From NCBI GenBank assembly GCA_964540755.1, contig CAZIOB010000034.1, forward strand, positions 1 to 50,327: a stretch of DNA of 50,327 nucleotides, read 5' to 3'. Under the pieces are notes generated by a model. The model was not told the origin of the DNA. It made no database searches and worked only from the letters and a program-made list of their open reading frames with translations. Below are positions 15,907 to 25,011 of the stretch, one piece after another. The position numbers and the translations under genes were made by a program. The DNA is from JAAYJR01 sp964540755. GTDB taxonomy: Bacteria > Bacteroidota > Bacteroidia > Bacteroidales > Prolixibacteraceae. The stretch's first letter is position 1. Each line of letters begins with the position of its first letter.

Positions 15907-17262
15907 ATGATAAAAATGTCAGAAGTGATCAGGTTAAGGAGAGGACTGGATATTAAGCTTAAAGGTACGGCTCAAAATGTTACAGATATTCTTGCATATC
16001 CTTCTTATGTGGCGGTTAAACCTCCGGATTTTCCGGGATTAATACCTAAATTAAATGTAAAGGCGGGCAATAAAGTTAAGGCAGGTGAAGCTTTATTTCA
16101 CGACAAGTATCATCCTGAAGTAATATTTACTGCTCCGGCAGGGGGTAAGGTGTTTTTAGTCAGGCGTGGTGAAAGGCGCCGGATACTGGAAGTTGTGATT
16201 GAAACTGACCAAAATTCTGGTGAAAGGGAGTTTTTAAAGGCCGATCCCGGTAAGCTTTCAGGAGATGAAATAAAGGAGCAATTGCTTGAAAGCGGCCTCT
16301 GGCCTTTTATTAAAAGGCGTCCGTATGGTATCATTGCCCGTCCGGATGAAAAGCCCGGGGCTATTTTTATCTCGACCTTCGACTCATCACCTCTTGCTCC
16401 GGATTATAACTATATAATGGAGAAGGAAACCAGGGCCTTTCAGTCCGGCATCGATGCTTTGTCAAAACTTACGGAAGGAGCTGTTTATCTCGGTGTAAAT
16501 GATCATTCCGTATTTACAGGCCTTAAGAATGCAGAGATAAGAAAATTTTCAGGCCCGCATCCTGCCGGAAATGTGGGAGTCCAGATTCACCACATAAGGC
16601 CAATTTTCAAAGGGGATATTGTATGGACAATAAACGTTCAGGATGTTCTTTTTATAGGGCGGCTTTTTCAGAATGGCAAACTGGACCTGGCCAAAACTAT
16701 CGCACTGACAGGTTCAGAGATAGAAAAACCACAATATTTAACCACAATTGTTGGCGCTCCGGTATCATTAATAACAGAAAACAGGTTGAAAAAATCTGGC
16801 TACAGGCAGCGGATTATAAGAGGAAATGTACTTACCGGCCATCGTGTCAGTGAACAGGGTTATCTGGGCTTTTATGATAACCAGGTTACTGTTATCCCTG
16901 AAGGCGACGATTATGAATTTTTAGGCTGGGCTTCTCCCGGATTGGATAAATACAGTGCTTCAAGGACATTCCTCTCAAAATTATTACCAAAAGATAAATA
17001 TGTCATGAATGCCAATCTTCATGGAGGGGAACGTGCTTTTGTACTTACTGACCAGTACAGGAAGGTAGTTCCGATGGACATTCTGCCTGTATTCTTATTG
17101 AAGGCGATAATCGCCAATGATATAGATAAAATGGAAAGGCTGGGTATCTATGAGGTGATAGAGGAGGACTTTGCTCTTTGTGAATACATCTGTGTTTCCA
17201 AGATAAAAGTGCAGGATATTATAAGAAAAGGAATCAATACCATGATAAAGGAACTTGGATAA
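15907..17262 (+). CDS. nqrA: Na+-translocating NADH:quinone reductase subunit A
   Basis: The 451-residue NqrA is the cytoplasmic-face subunit of the six-subunit sodium pump that oxidises NADH and reduces quinone. The N-terminus RLRRGLDIKLKG and the segments DYNYIM, VYLGVND, VQIHHIRPI and LHGGERAFVLTDQYRKVVPMDI are typical of the family, and the length is normal. Translation may start at 15907 or at the in-frame ATG at 15916. It is the first gene of the operon nqrABCDEF, with a clear promoter at 15853-15883. Confidence 0.97.
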   Translation: MIKMSEVIRLRRGLDIKLKGTAQNVTDILAYPSYVAVKPPDFPGLIPKLNVKAGNKVKAGEALFHDKYHPEVIFTAPAGGKVFLVRRGERRRILEVVIETDQNSGEREFLKADPGKLSGDEIKEQLLESGLWPFIKRRPYGIIARPDEKPGAIFISTFDSSPLAPDYNYIMEKETRAFQSGIDALSKLTEGAVYLGVNDHSVFTGLKNAEIRKFSGPHPAGNVGVQIHHIRPIFKGDIVWTINVQDVLFIGRLFQNGKLDLAKTIALTGSEIEKPQYLTTIVGAPVSLITENRLKKSGYRQRIIRGNVLTGHRVSEQGYLGFYDNQVTVIPEGDDYEFLGWASPGLDKYSASRTFLSKLLPKDKYVMNANLHGGERAFVLTDQYRKVVPMDILPVFLLKAIIANDIDKMERLGIYEVIEEDFALCEYICVSKIKVQDIIRKGINTMIKELG

Positions 17263-17292
17263 CTCTCAGGTGGAAATATAAATAATTATTAG

Positions 17293-18453
17293 ATGAAGTT
17301 TTTAAAGGATTTTTTTGAAAAAACCGAACCATATGTGCAGCAAGGTGGTAAGTATCATTGGTTAAAATCTGTGCATGACGGGTTTTTTACATTCTTATTT
17401 GTTCCCCGAACCACTTCACGAAGCGGGACACACATTCATGATTATTTAGACCTGAAAAGAACAATGTCGATAGTTGTAGTGGCAATGTTGCCATCTCTTC
17501 TTTTTGGAATGTATAATGTCGGCTTTCAGCACTATAAAGCGTTGGGAGAACTTGTATCCACAGGTTTTATAAATATATTTTTTTATGGTTTTATAAAAGT
17601 GCTTCCTGTTGTTGTGGTCTCCTATGTGGTGGGCCTTGGAATCGAGTTTTTCTTTGCCCAGATCCGCGGCCATGAAATTAATGAGGGTTTCCTGGTTACC
17701 GGTATGCTGATACCTTTAATAATGCCTGTAGAGACTCCTTTGTGGATGGTGGGTGTATCGACAGCTTTTGCTGTTATTTTTGGGAAGGAAGTATTTGGAG
17801 GCACAGGGATGAATGTATGGAACCCGGCTCTTCTGGCCCGTGCTTTCCTGTTTTTTGCCTATCCTGCACATATGTCAGGAAATGATGTCTGGTTTTCTCT
17901 CGGGGATAATGCAGCTACGGTTGACGGTTTCACAGGTTCCACACCCATGGCGGATGCTGCAGAGGGAAATATAAATTTTGATGTTGCCGATGCCTTTTTC
18001 GGATTAATTCCCGGCTCTGTCGGTGAAACTTCAACACTTGCTATTCTTATAGGGGCGATTATACTTATTGTTACAGGGATAGGTAGTTGGAAGATAATTT
18101 TTTCCACTGTTGCGGGAGGAGTAGTAATGGGAATAATACTAAATATTTTCGCAGGAGATAATGCGTATATGTCACTTCCTTTCTGGCAACATCTTTTTTT
18201 GGGGGGATTTGCTTTTGGGGCAGTGTTTATGGCTACTGACCCTGTTACCGGGGCACAGACTGAAAAGGGAAAGTGGATATACGGATTTATGACAGGTATC
18301 CTTGCGATACTGATACGCGTACTTAACCCTGCATATCCTGAAGGGATGATGATGGCAATATTGTTAATGAACACTTTTGCTCCACTGATTGATTATTACG
18401 TCATTCAGGGATATACAAGGCGCCGGATGAAAAGAGCCGGAGTTTCTGCTTAA
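17293..18453 (+). CDS. nqrB: Na+-translocating NADH:quinone reductase subunit B
   Basis: This 386-residue integral membrane subunit binds covalent FMN and takes part in Na+ passage. About nine to ten hydrophobic helices are visible. The FMN acceptor is T217 in DGFTGSTP (residues 211-218), a variant of the common DGFSGAT. ApbE encoded at 11884-12882 is the likely modifying enzyme. The gene follows nqrA after 30 bases. Confidence 0.97.
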   Translation: MKFLKDFFEKTEPYVQQGGKYHWLKSVHDGFFTFLFVPRTTSRSGTHIHDYLDLKRTMSIVVVAMLPSLLFGMYNVGFQHYKALGELVSTGFINIFFYGFIKVLPVVVVSYVVGLGIEFFFAQIRGHEINEGFLVTGMLIPLIMPVETPLWMVGVSTAFAVIFGKEVFGGTGMNVWNPALLARAFLFFAYPAHMSGNDVWFSLGDNAATVDGFTGSTPMADAAEGNINFDVADAFFGLIPGSVGETSTLAILIGAIILIVTGIGSWKIIFSTVAGGVVMGIILNIFAGDNAYMSLPFWQHLFLGGFAFGAVFMATDPVTGAQTEKGKWIYGFMTGILAILIRVLNPAYPEGMMMAILLMNTFAPLIDYYVIQGYTRRRMKRAGVSA

Positions 18454-18470
18454 CCGGATAAATTAATGAA

Positions 18471-19172
18471 ATGAACAGGAACAGTAATACATATACATTT
18501 ATTTATGCAGCAGTGATGGTTGTGATTGTTGCAACCATTCTTGCTTCAGTGGCTATGGCCCTCAGGCCTCTTCAGACCAGGAACAGTGAAATAGAGAAGA
18601 TGCAGAGCATACTGGCATCGGTTAATATTGAGAGTAGCGCCAGGAATGCTGCAGAGATATATTCTGAAAAAATCCAGGAGCAATATGTTGTTGATATATA
18701 TGGTAATGTTGTTGAAGGGAGCGACGCATTCACGATAGATCTTAAGAAACAAAGCGCCAGGCCTCCCGAAGAACGTTTATTACCGGTATATGAATGCAGG
18801 ACTGACAATGGTCTGAAATATATTTTCCCTATGCGCGGATCCGGTTTGTGGGGCCCCATTTGGGGATATGTTGCCCTTAATAGCGATATGAATACTATAT
18901 ATGGCGCTAATTTTGACCATCAGGGTGAAACCCCGGGCCTTGGTGCTGAAATAGCAAATGAATCTTTTGAGAATGCTTTTAAGGGTAAGAAGTTATTTGA
19001 TAAGTCAGGTAATTTTGTATCAATAACAATTACAAAATCCGGTCAGGAAGCCCCCGAAGAACATAGTGTAGATGGCATCTCCGGAGGTACAATTACCAGT
19101 AAAGGTCTGCAGACTATGATAAGTGAAGATTTTAAAAGCTATGAAGAATTTTTAAAAAAGAAAAGATCCTGA
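18471..19172 (+). CDS. nqrC: Na+-translocating NADH:quinone reductase subunit C
   Basis: The 233-residue product has one N-terminal membrane helix (about residues 9-31) and a periplasmic FMN-binding domain. The covalent FMN site is T207 in DGISGGTIT, close to the consensus SGATxT. GPIWGYVALNSD and HQGETPGLGAEI are typical of NqrC. The length is slightly below the proteobacterial form. Its stop is one base from the nqrD start. Confidence 0.97.
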   Translation: MNRNSNTYTFIYAAVMVVIVATILASVAMALRPLQTRNSEIEKMQSILASVNIESSARNAAEIYSEKIQEQYVVDIYGNVVEGSDAFTIDLKKQSARPPEERLLPVYECRTDNGLKYIFPMRGSGLWGPIWGYVALNSDMNTIYGANFDHQGETPGLGAEIANESFENAFKGKKLFDKSGNFVSITITKSGQEAPEEHSVDGISGGTITSKGLQTMISEDFKSYEEFLKKKRS

Positions 19173-19173
19173 T

Positions 19174-19818
19174 ATGAGTGACCCGTTATTTTCAAGGAAG
19201 AATCTCAGGCTGTTGTATGATCCTCTGAACAACAGCAATCCAATTACAGTGCAGGTACTGGGGATATGTTCGGCGTTGGCAGTCACTGCACAGTTGAAAC
19301 CTGCCGTTGTTATGGCTGTTTCGGTAATGGCTGTAATGGCGTTTTCCAACGTAATTATATCACTTTTAAGGAATACTATTCCGAACAGGATAAGGATCAT
19401 TGTCCAGCTGGTAGTGATTGCATCATTGGTTATCCTTGTTGACCAGATACTTAAGGCTTATGTATATGATGTCAGCAAGCAGTTGTCTGTTTTCGTAGGA
19501 CTTATTATCACAAATTGCATAATAATGGGAAGGCTTGAAGCTTTTGCCCTTGGAAACCGTCCCTGGCAGTCGTTACTGGATGGTATTGGCAATGCTGCAG
19601 GCTATGGACTTATTCTTATTATTGTCGGTTTTGTAAGGGAGTTATTCGGATCGGGGTCTGTATTCGGTTATCAGGTAATTCCTGTTGACTGGTATATGGA
19701 GAAAGGAGGATTTTATGAGGACAATGGTATAATGATCCTGCCCCCCATGGCATTGATAACTGTAGGAATAATCATTTGGGTGCAGAGGAGCCGTAACCGT
19801 AAACTAATTGAAGATTAA
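19174..19818 (+). CDS. nqrD: Na+-translocating NADH:quinone reductase subunit D
   Basis: This 214-residue protein has about six transmembrane helices and is paired with NqrE in the membrane core. Two conserved cysteines, C32 in LGICSALAV and C115 in TNCIIMGR, correspond to those that with NqrE ligate an iron centre between the subunits. The length is normal. It follows nqrC with one intervening base, which suggests coupled translation. Confidence 0.97.
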   Translation: MSDPLFSRKNLRLLYDPLNNSNPITVQVLGICSALAVTAQLKPAVVMAVSVMAVMAFSNVIISLLRNTIPNRIRIIVQLVVIASLVILVDQILKAYVYDVSKQLSVFVGLIITNCIIMGRLEAFALGNRPWQSLLDGIGNAAGYGLILIIVGFVRELFGSGSVFGYQVIPVDWYMEKGGFYEDNGIMILPPMALITVGIIIWVQRSRNRKLIED

Positions 19819-19836
19819 TAGCAAAAAACACTGATA

Positions 19837-20454
19837 ATGGAAAATTTAATAAATATTTTTATTAAGTCGATTTTTATCGAGAACATGGTATTTGCCTACT
19901 TTTTAGGTATGTGCTCATATCTTGCTGTTTCAAAAACGGTAAAAACCGCTACGGGTCTGGGTATTGCCGTTATTTTCGTTTTAGGCATCACAGTCCCTGT
20001 TGATTATCTGCTGGAGAATTTCGTTCTTAAGGAAGGAGCTCTTACCTGGATAAGCCCTTCCTTTGCTGATGTTGATTTGAGCTTTCTCTCTTTTATAATG
20101 TTTATTGCTGTTATTGCTTCTATGGTCCAACTGGTTGAGATGGTTGTGGAAAAATTTGCACCGGTGCTCTATACCCAGCTCGGGATATTTCTTCCTCTGA
20201 TAGCGGTAAACTGCGCTATTCTCGGAGGTTCACTATTTATGCAGCAAAAAGAGTTTCTGAATATAGGAGAAGCAACGGTTTACGGATTAGGCTCCGGCTT
20301 TGGCTGGTTTCTTGCTATCATAGGTATTGCAGCTATCCGTGAAAAAATACAATATTCTAATGTTCCCGGTCCGTTGCGGGGACTTGGCATTACTTTTATT
20401 GTTACAGGATTGATGGGTCTGGCCTTTATGGGGTTCATGGGAATTAAATTGTGA
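19837..20454 (+). CDS. nqrE: Na+-translocating NADH:quinone reductase subunit E
   Basis: This 205-residue, six-helix membrane subunit is homologous to NqrD in inverted topology. It carries the matching cysteines C26 (LGMCSYLAV) and C126 (VNCAILGG) for the shared iron site. Family segments FIENMVFAYFLGMC and IREKIQYSNVP are present. Its TGA stop overlaps the GTG start of nqrF by four bases. Confidence 0.97.
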   Translation: MENLINIFIKSIFIENMVFAYFLGMCSYLAVSKTVKTATGLGIAVIFVLGITVPVDYLLENFVLKEGALTWISPSFADVDLSFLSFIMFIAVIASMVQLVEMVVEKFAPVLYTQLGIFLPLIAVNCAILGGSLFMQQKEFLNIGEATVYGLGSGFGWFLAIIGIAAIREKIQYSNVPGPLRGLGITFIVTGLMGLAFMGFMGIKL

Positions 20455-21731
20455 AATTTATACAGAAAATGTTTTTATTATCAATACAGACTACAGTTGT
20501 TATTGTCAGCGTGACGGTATTTTTAATGGTGATAATCCTGCTTGTTACCATTTTACTTTATGTCAAAAAGAAACTTACTCCTTCAGGAACAGTGAAAATT
20601 GATATCAATGAAGGTGAAAAAGAGATAATAACTGAACCGGGCAATACTTTACTTACAGTTTTGAGTAATAACAAGATATTTCTTCCTTCGGCCTGTGGAG
20701 GAGGAGGAACCTGTGGAATGTGCCGTTGCCGGATTGTCCGTGGCGGCGGCTCAATCCTGCCCACGGAAACTGATTTTTTTACCAGAAAGGAACAAAATGA
20801 TCACTGGCGCCTGGCTTGCCAGGTTAAAGTAAAGGAAGATCTTGATATTTTTGTCCCCCGTGAGGTTCTTGGAGTTAAGAAGTGGGAATGCGAAGTAGTT
20901 TCCAATAAAAATGTGGCTACTTTCATAAAGGAATTCGTGGTTAAGCTACCTGAAGGGGAAAGATTAAAATTTAAATCAGGAGGATATGTACAGATTGATG
21001 TTCCAAAGATTGAGGTTGATTTTAAAGATATTGATGTAGAGGAAGAATTTCGTGATGAGTGGGATAGCTTTGGGTTATGGGATCTTAAGATGAAAAATAC
21101 AGAACCTACATTCAGAGCCTATTCAATGGCTAACCACCCTGCAGAGGGTAATATTATTATGTTGAATGTAAGGATTGCCACCCCACCCTGGGACAGGGCA
21201 GGCAAAAGTTTTAAAAAGGTTAATCCCGGTGTCTGCTCATCTTATATTTTTTCGCGAAAACCCGGGGATAAAATATCTCTTTCCGGACCTTACGGAGATT
21301 TTTTCCTGAAGGATAATGATAATGAAATGATGTTCATAGGCGGAGGGGCAGGTATGGCCCCGATGCGGTCTCACCTGTTCCATCTTTTTCATACAATTAA
21401 GGAGCGCAATAAGAAAATCACTTTTTGGTATGGAGCAAGGTCATGGAAGGAAGTCTTCTATTACGATCAGTTCCGTGAAATTGAGAAGAATTTTGACAAT
21501 TTTGAATTTGTGCTGGCGCTATCCGAACCACGTCCGGAAGATAATTGGGAAGGTCCTGTGGGTTTCATTCATCAGGTTATATATGATAACTATCTGCATA
21601 ATCATGAGGAACCTGAGGAGATTGACTACTATCTTTGCGGCCCTCCTTTGATGAATGATGCTGTCCAGAAGATGCTATACGACCTTGGGGTGCCTGATGA
21701 GAATGTGATGTATGATGATTTTGGAAGTTAG
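20451..21731 (+). CDS. nqrF: Na+-translocating NADH:quinone reductase subunit F
   Basis: The 426-residue product is the electron entry subunit. It has an N-terminal membrane helix (about residues 9-38), a ferredoxin domain with 2Fe-2S ligands C82, C88, C91 and C123, an FAD-binding domain (RAYSMANHP) and an NADH-binding domain (MFIGGGAGMAPMRSH and YYLCGPPLMNDAV). The start is GTG 20451 overlapping the nqrE stop as GTGA, which suggests translational coupling; the next in-frame ATG at 20469 is a less likely alternative. Only 17 bases separate it from the downstream cotransporter gene. Confidence 0.97.
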   Translation: MKFIQKMFLLSIQTTVVIVSVTVFLMVIILLVTILLYVKKKLTPSGTVKIDINEGEKEIITEPGNTLLTVLSNNKIFLPSACGGGGTCGMCRCRIVRGGGSILPTETDFFTRKEQNDHWRLACQVKVKEDLDIFVPREVLGVKKWECEVVSNKNVATFIKEFVVKLPEGERLKFKSGGYVQIDVPKIEVDFKDIDVEEEFRDEWDSFGLWDLKMKNTEPTFRAYSMANHPAEGNIIMLNVRIATPPWDRAGKSFKKVNPGVCSSYIFSRKPGDKISLSGPYGDFFLKDNDNEMMFIGGGAGMAPMRSHLFHLFHTIKERNKKITFWYGARSWKEVFYYDQFREIEKNFDNFEFVLALSEPRPEDNWEGPVGFIHQVIYDNYLHNHEEPEEIDYYLCGPPLMNDAVQKMLYDLGVPDENVMYDDFGS

Positions 21732-21748
21732 AATTTTATTGCTAAGAG

Positions 21749-23968
21749 ATGAATGACAATTCAAAGAAATTTGGTACTGCCCCTGTTTTTTTTACTGCAA
21801 TATCCACAATCCTTGGGGCTATCTTGTTCCTGCGATTTGGTTTTGCAGTGGGCACGCTTGGTTTCTGGGGCGTTATTTTAATCATACTGCTAGGTCACCT
21901 GGTAACCATCCCCACATCACTTGCTATTTCAGAAATTGCTACTAATAAAAGAGTTGAGGGCGGAGGTGAATATTTTATAATTTCCCGTTCCTTCGGATTA
22001 AATATTGGGGCGACAATAGGCATTGCCCTTTATTTTTCACAGGCGATAAGCGTTGCCTTTTATGTAATTGCTTTTACCGAAGCATTTGAATTTCTGTTTG
22101 ATTTTATCAGTGAAAAATATGACTTCATACTTCCCCGGCAGGCTGTAAGTTTGCCTGTAATGGCCGGATTGGCGGTAATGATTATAAAAAAAGGGGCCAA
22201 CCTCGGAGTTAAGGCTCTTTATGTTGTGGTCGCCATTCTGTTTTTATCGCTTGTTATGTTTTTTTTAGGCAGTACGGGACATGCTGATAAGTCAACTTTT
22301 AACCTTGCACAGGCCCAGCTTCGAAATCCGGAAGATTTCTTCATTGTATTTGCTATAGTTTTTCCGGCCTTTACGGGCATGACTGCCGGAGTGGGACTGT
22401 CCGGCGACCTTAAAAAGCCTTCCAGGGCTATTCCCCTGGGTACCACTCTTGCTACATTCTCAGGGATGATAATCTATTTTTTTGTAGTTTACAAACTTGC
22501 GAAATCGGCTCCTGTAGATGATTTGCTTGAACACCAGCTAATTATGGCACGTATTGCGGTTGCAGGTGTTATTGTTATCCCGCTGGGGCTCGCAGCTTCA
22601 ACATTTTCTTCGGCCCTGGGATCGGTAATGGTAGCTCCCCGGACTTTACAGGCTCTGGCGCTTGACAAAGCTTTCCCGTCAAAAATTTTTAACAGATGGC
22701 TTGCAAAATCTTCAGCTAAAGATAATGAGCCGGTAAATGCTTCTGTTATAACTTGTATTATTGCTTTCATATTTGTGGCTCTTGGAAATGTTAATGCAGT
22801 GGCTTCAATAATTTCCATGTTCTTCATGGTGACTTATGGCACCCTGTGCCTTATTTCATTTCTTAATCATTTTGGTTCCTCCCCTTCTTACCGCCCTTCA
22901 TTCAAATCACGCTGGTACATTTCGCTTACAGGTTTTATAGTTGCTGTCTGGGTAATGTTTAAGATCAGCTCTCCTTACGCTTTCTTAGCTTTTGCACTTA
23001 TTTCACTGATATATATTTATGTTGATCATTACCATAAAGACAGAAAAGGGTTTGCCTTTATTTTTCTAAATGCTATTTTCCAGCTTAACCGTAACCTTCA
23101 GATACTGATACAGAAAAAACAGAGTAAAAGATCAAATAAGGAATGGCGTCCCAGCGCCATTTGCATTTCAAAGGATTCTTTTAAACGAGATAAGGCTTTT
23201 CGTCTTCTAAACTGGATTTCATATAAATATGGGTTCGGTACTTATCTTCACCGTATAGAAGGCTATTACAGTCATAATACCGTGAACCAGGCCAGGAAAG
23301 AATATAAAAAATTACTTGACCAGGTAAAGAATATTGAAAACTATGTTTATATAGATACTCTGATTTCTCCTTCCAATACCTCGGCAATTGCCCAGGCTAT
23401 ACAGATACCGGGTATTGCCGGGATGGAAAACAATATGGTCATTTTTGAGTATGATAAGGAGAATCCGGACAATCTGACAGAGATCATAGATAATTTTGCC
23501 CTTGTAAATGCAGGCGATTTTGACATATGCATTCTGGCCAGCAGCCACAGGGAAATTATTCATAAAAACGGAATACATGTCTGGATAAACTCCCTGGATA
23601 CTGAAAATGCCAATCTGATGATATTACTCAGCTTTATAATTCTTGGGCATCCTGAATGGAAAAAGGGCCATATTCAGATATTCAATATTTGCAGGCCAGG
23701 TGAGCTTGAAAAGATCAGGGAGGCCATGCGTGAATTGATTTTAACAGGCCGTTTGCCTATACATCCTAAAAATATCGCGTTAATTATCCAGGAAGAGAAT
23801 GTTTCTGTCAAATCTATAATAAGCAGGCATTCTGTAAATGCAGGCATTACCCTGGTAGGAATACGTGAGGAGCGGATCAGGAAGGAAAAGGAAAAACTTT
23901 TTGAAGGCTACCAGGAGCTGGGGACTGTTTTGTTTGTGCATTCTAAGGATCAGAAAAAAATAGAGTAA
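21749..23968 (+). CDS. Cation-chloride cotransporter-like (SLC12/APC superfamily) transporter
   Basis: The 739-residue protein has about twelve hydrophobic helices in residues 10-430 and a soluble C-terminal domain of about 300 residues. The first helices (GTAPVFFTAISTILGAILFLR, then a short loop, and AISEIATNKRVEGGGEYFII) match the pattern of eukaryotic Na-K-Cl/K-Cl cotransporters and their prokaryotic homologues, where IATN and GGGxYxxISRSxG are typical. Most amino-acid permeases of the superfamily lack the long C-terminal domain. Transported ions cannot be assigned from sequence. It follows nqrF after 17 bases with no terminator visible, so it is probably cotranscribed with the sodium pump. 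An amino acid permease is the main alternative. Confidence 0.82.
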   Translation: MNDNSKKFGTAPVFFTAISTILGAILFLRFGFAVGTLGFWGVILIILLGHLVTIPTSLAISEIATNKRVEGGGEYFIISRSFGLNIGATIGIALYFSQAISVAFYVIAFTEAFEFLFDFISEKYDFILPRQAVSLPVMAGLAVMIIKKGANLGVKALYVVVAILFLSLVMFFLGSTGHADKSTFNLAQAQLRNPEDFFIVFAIVFPAFTGMTAGVGLSGDLKKPSRAIPLGTTLATFSGMIIYFFVVYKLAKSAPVDDLLEHQLIMARIAVAGVIVIPLGLAASTFSSALGSVMVAPRTLQALALDKAFPSKIFNRWLAKSSAKDNEPVNASVITCIIAFIFVALGNVNAVASIISMFFMVTYGTLCLISFLNHFGSSPSYRPSFKSRWYISLTGFIVAVWVMFKISSPYAFLAFALISLIYIYVDHYHKDRKGFAFIFLNAIFQLNRNLQILIQKKQSKRSNKEWRPSAICISKDSFKRDKAFRLLNWISYKYGFGTYLHRIEGYYSHNTVNQARKEYKKLLDQVKNIENYVYIDTLISPSNTSAIAQAIQIPGIAGMENNMVIFEYDKENPDNLTEIIDNFALVNAGDFDICILASSHREIIHKNGIHVWINSLDTENANLMILLSFIILGHPEWKKGHIQIFNICRPGELEKIREAMRELILTGRLPIHPKNIALIIQEENVSVKSIISRHSVNAGITLVGIREERIRKEKEKLFEGYQELGTVLFVHSKDQKKIE

Positions 23969-24003
23969 ACGGCCAAAAGGATCATCAAAGGATCAGCAGA
24001 TAA

Positions 24004-25011
24004 TTAAACCTGGTCTTCCAGGAAAGAGATCAGTTGGTAAATGCTGTGGAATTTTTCTTTAAGATTGCCGGAGTACAGTTTCCATTCATTTTTTTCCGTA
24101 GTTATAGAAAAATCATGCCCGGCCTGCATTACAATCTGGTATCCTTTACGGTTAAGGGCACGCAGGGTCCAGGTCAGCGGCAGCCCTTCACCTTCTACCC
24201 TTACTTTTGCCCTGAATTTTTTCTTAAAAAAGAATTCTCCTTCATCAGCATCAAATCCAATATGTTCATTGCGGAACAGTTTATTGAGCCATCCATTCAG
24301 GACTGCATCTTCAGGGGAACCTTGGTAAGCGGAGTTTTCAGTGATTATCCAAAGTTTATCGACTTCTCTCAGTGCAATATTAAGGTCATGGGTTGAAAGT
24401 AATACTGTTTTATTTTTCTCATCGGCTAACATTTGCAGCAGATGAAAAATTTCATATTTATTGCTTACATCCAGATAAGCTGTAGGTTCATCAAGTATTA
24501 TTAGAGGAGTATCCTGGGCAAGAGCCCGGGCAATCATAGCCCGCTGTCTTTCTCCATCGCTGATTTGCAGTACATGCCTGTTTTCGAATCCGGCAAGTCC
24601 CACTTGATTAATAGCTTCTTTAATAATCGCCCTGTCATTGTCAGAAAGCATTCCTATCCAGTTAGTATAAGGGAATCGGCCGTACGCCACCAGGTCGAAG
24701 ACGGACAGGTTGGGGACGTGAATATTTTCTGTGGAAACAAAACTCATAATGCAGGCCCGTTCTCTGGGATTAAGAGAATTTAGTTCTTTCTCAGCAATAA
24801 ATATATTCCCGCTGAACCAGGGCTGAAACCCTGCAATTGTTCTGAGGAGAGTGCTCTTACCTATCCCGTTGCTGCCTATAAGCGCTACCATTTCGCCGGG
24901 AGCGGCCGCCAGGTTGATATTTTTTAATATTTCAAGCGGTGGCGCCCCCGACTGTTCATACCCCACAGAAAGCCGGTCAAGTTTTATATTGTAGCTATCA
25001 GACTGTTTCAC
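24004..25011 (-). CDS. FecE/BtuD-type ABC importer ATPase with C-terminal extension
   Basis: This 335-residue ATPase has Walker A GSNGIGKST (residues 46-54), the signature ISDGERQR, typical of the FecE/FepC/BtuD group, Walker B LIILDEPTAYLD and the switch histidine in LLSTHD. An extra 75-80 residues follow the normal end of the ATPase domain (about 255). That tail (FFKKKFRAKVRVEGEG onward) is found in Bacteroidota members and its role is unknown to me. The start is GTG, whose G is shared with the TAG stop of the permease gene (TAGTG), giving a one-base overlap. It energises import of a siderophore, heme or cobalamin. Confidence 0.93.
   Translation of the reverse strand: MKQSDSYNIKLDRLSVGYEQSGAPPLEILKNINLAAAPGEMVALIGSNGIGKSTLLRTIAGFQPWFSGNIFIAEKELNSLNPRERACIMSFVSTENIHVPNLSVFDLVAYGRFPYTNWIGMLSDNDRAIIKEAINQVGLAGFENRHVLQISDGERQRAMIARALAQDTPLIILDEPTAYLDVSNKYEIFHLLQMLADEKNKTVLLSTHDLNIALREVDKLWIITENSAYQGSPEDAVLNGWLNKLFRNEHIGFDADEGEFFFKKKFRAKVRVEGEGLPLTWTLRALNRKGYQIVMQAGHDFSITTEKNEWKLYSGNLKEKFHSIYQLISFLEDQV

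Noticed and set aside
20469..21731. ATG at 20469 as the nqrF start
   Set aside because: GTG at 20451 overlaps the nqrE stop as GTGA, a typical coupled junction, and gives the longer N-terminal helix; GTG is preferred, though not proven.
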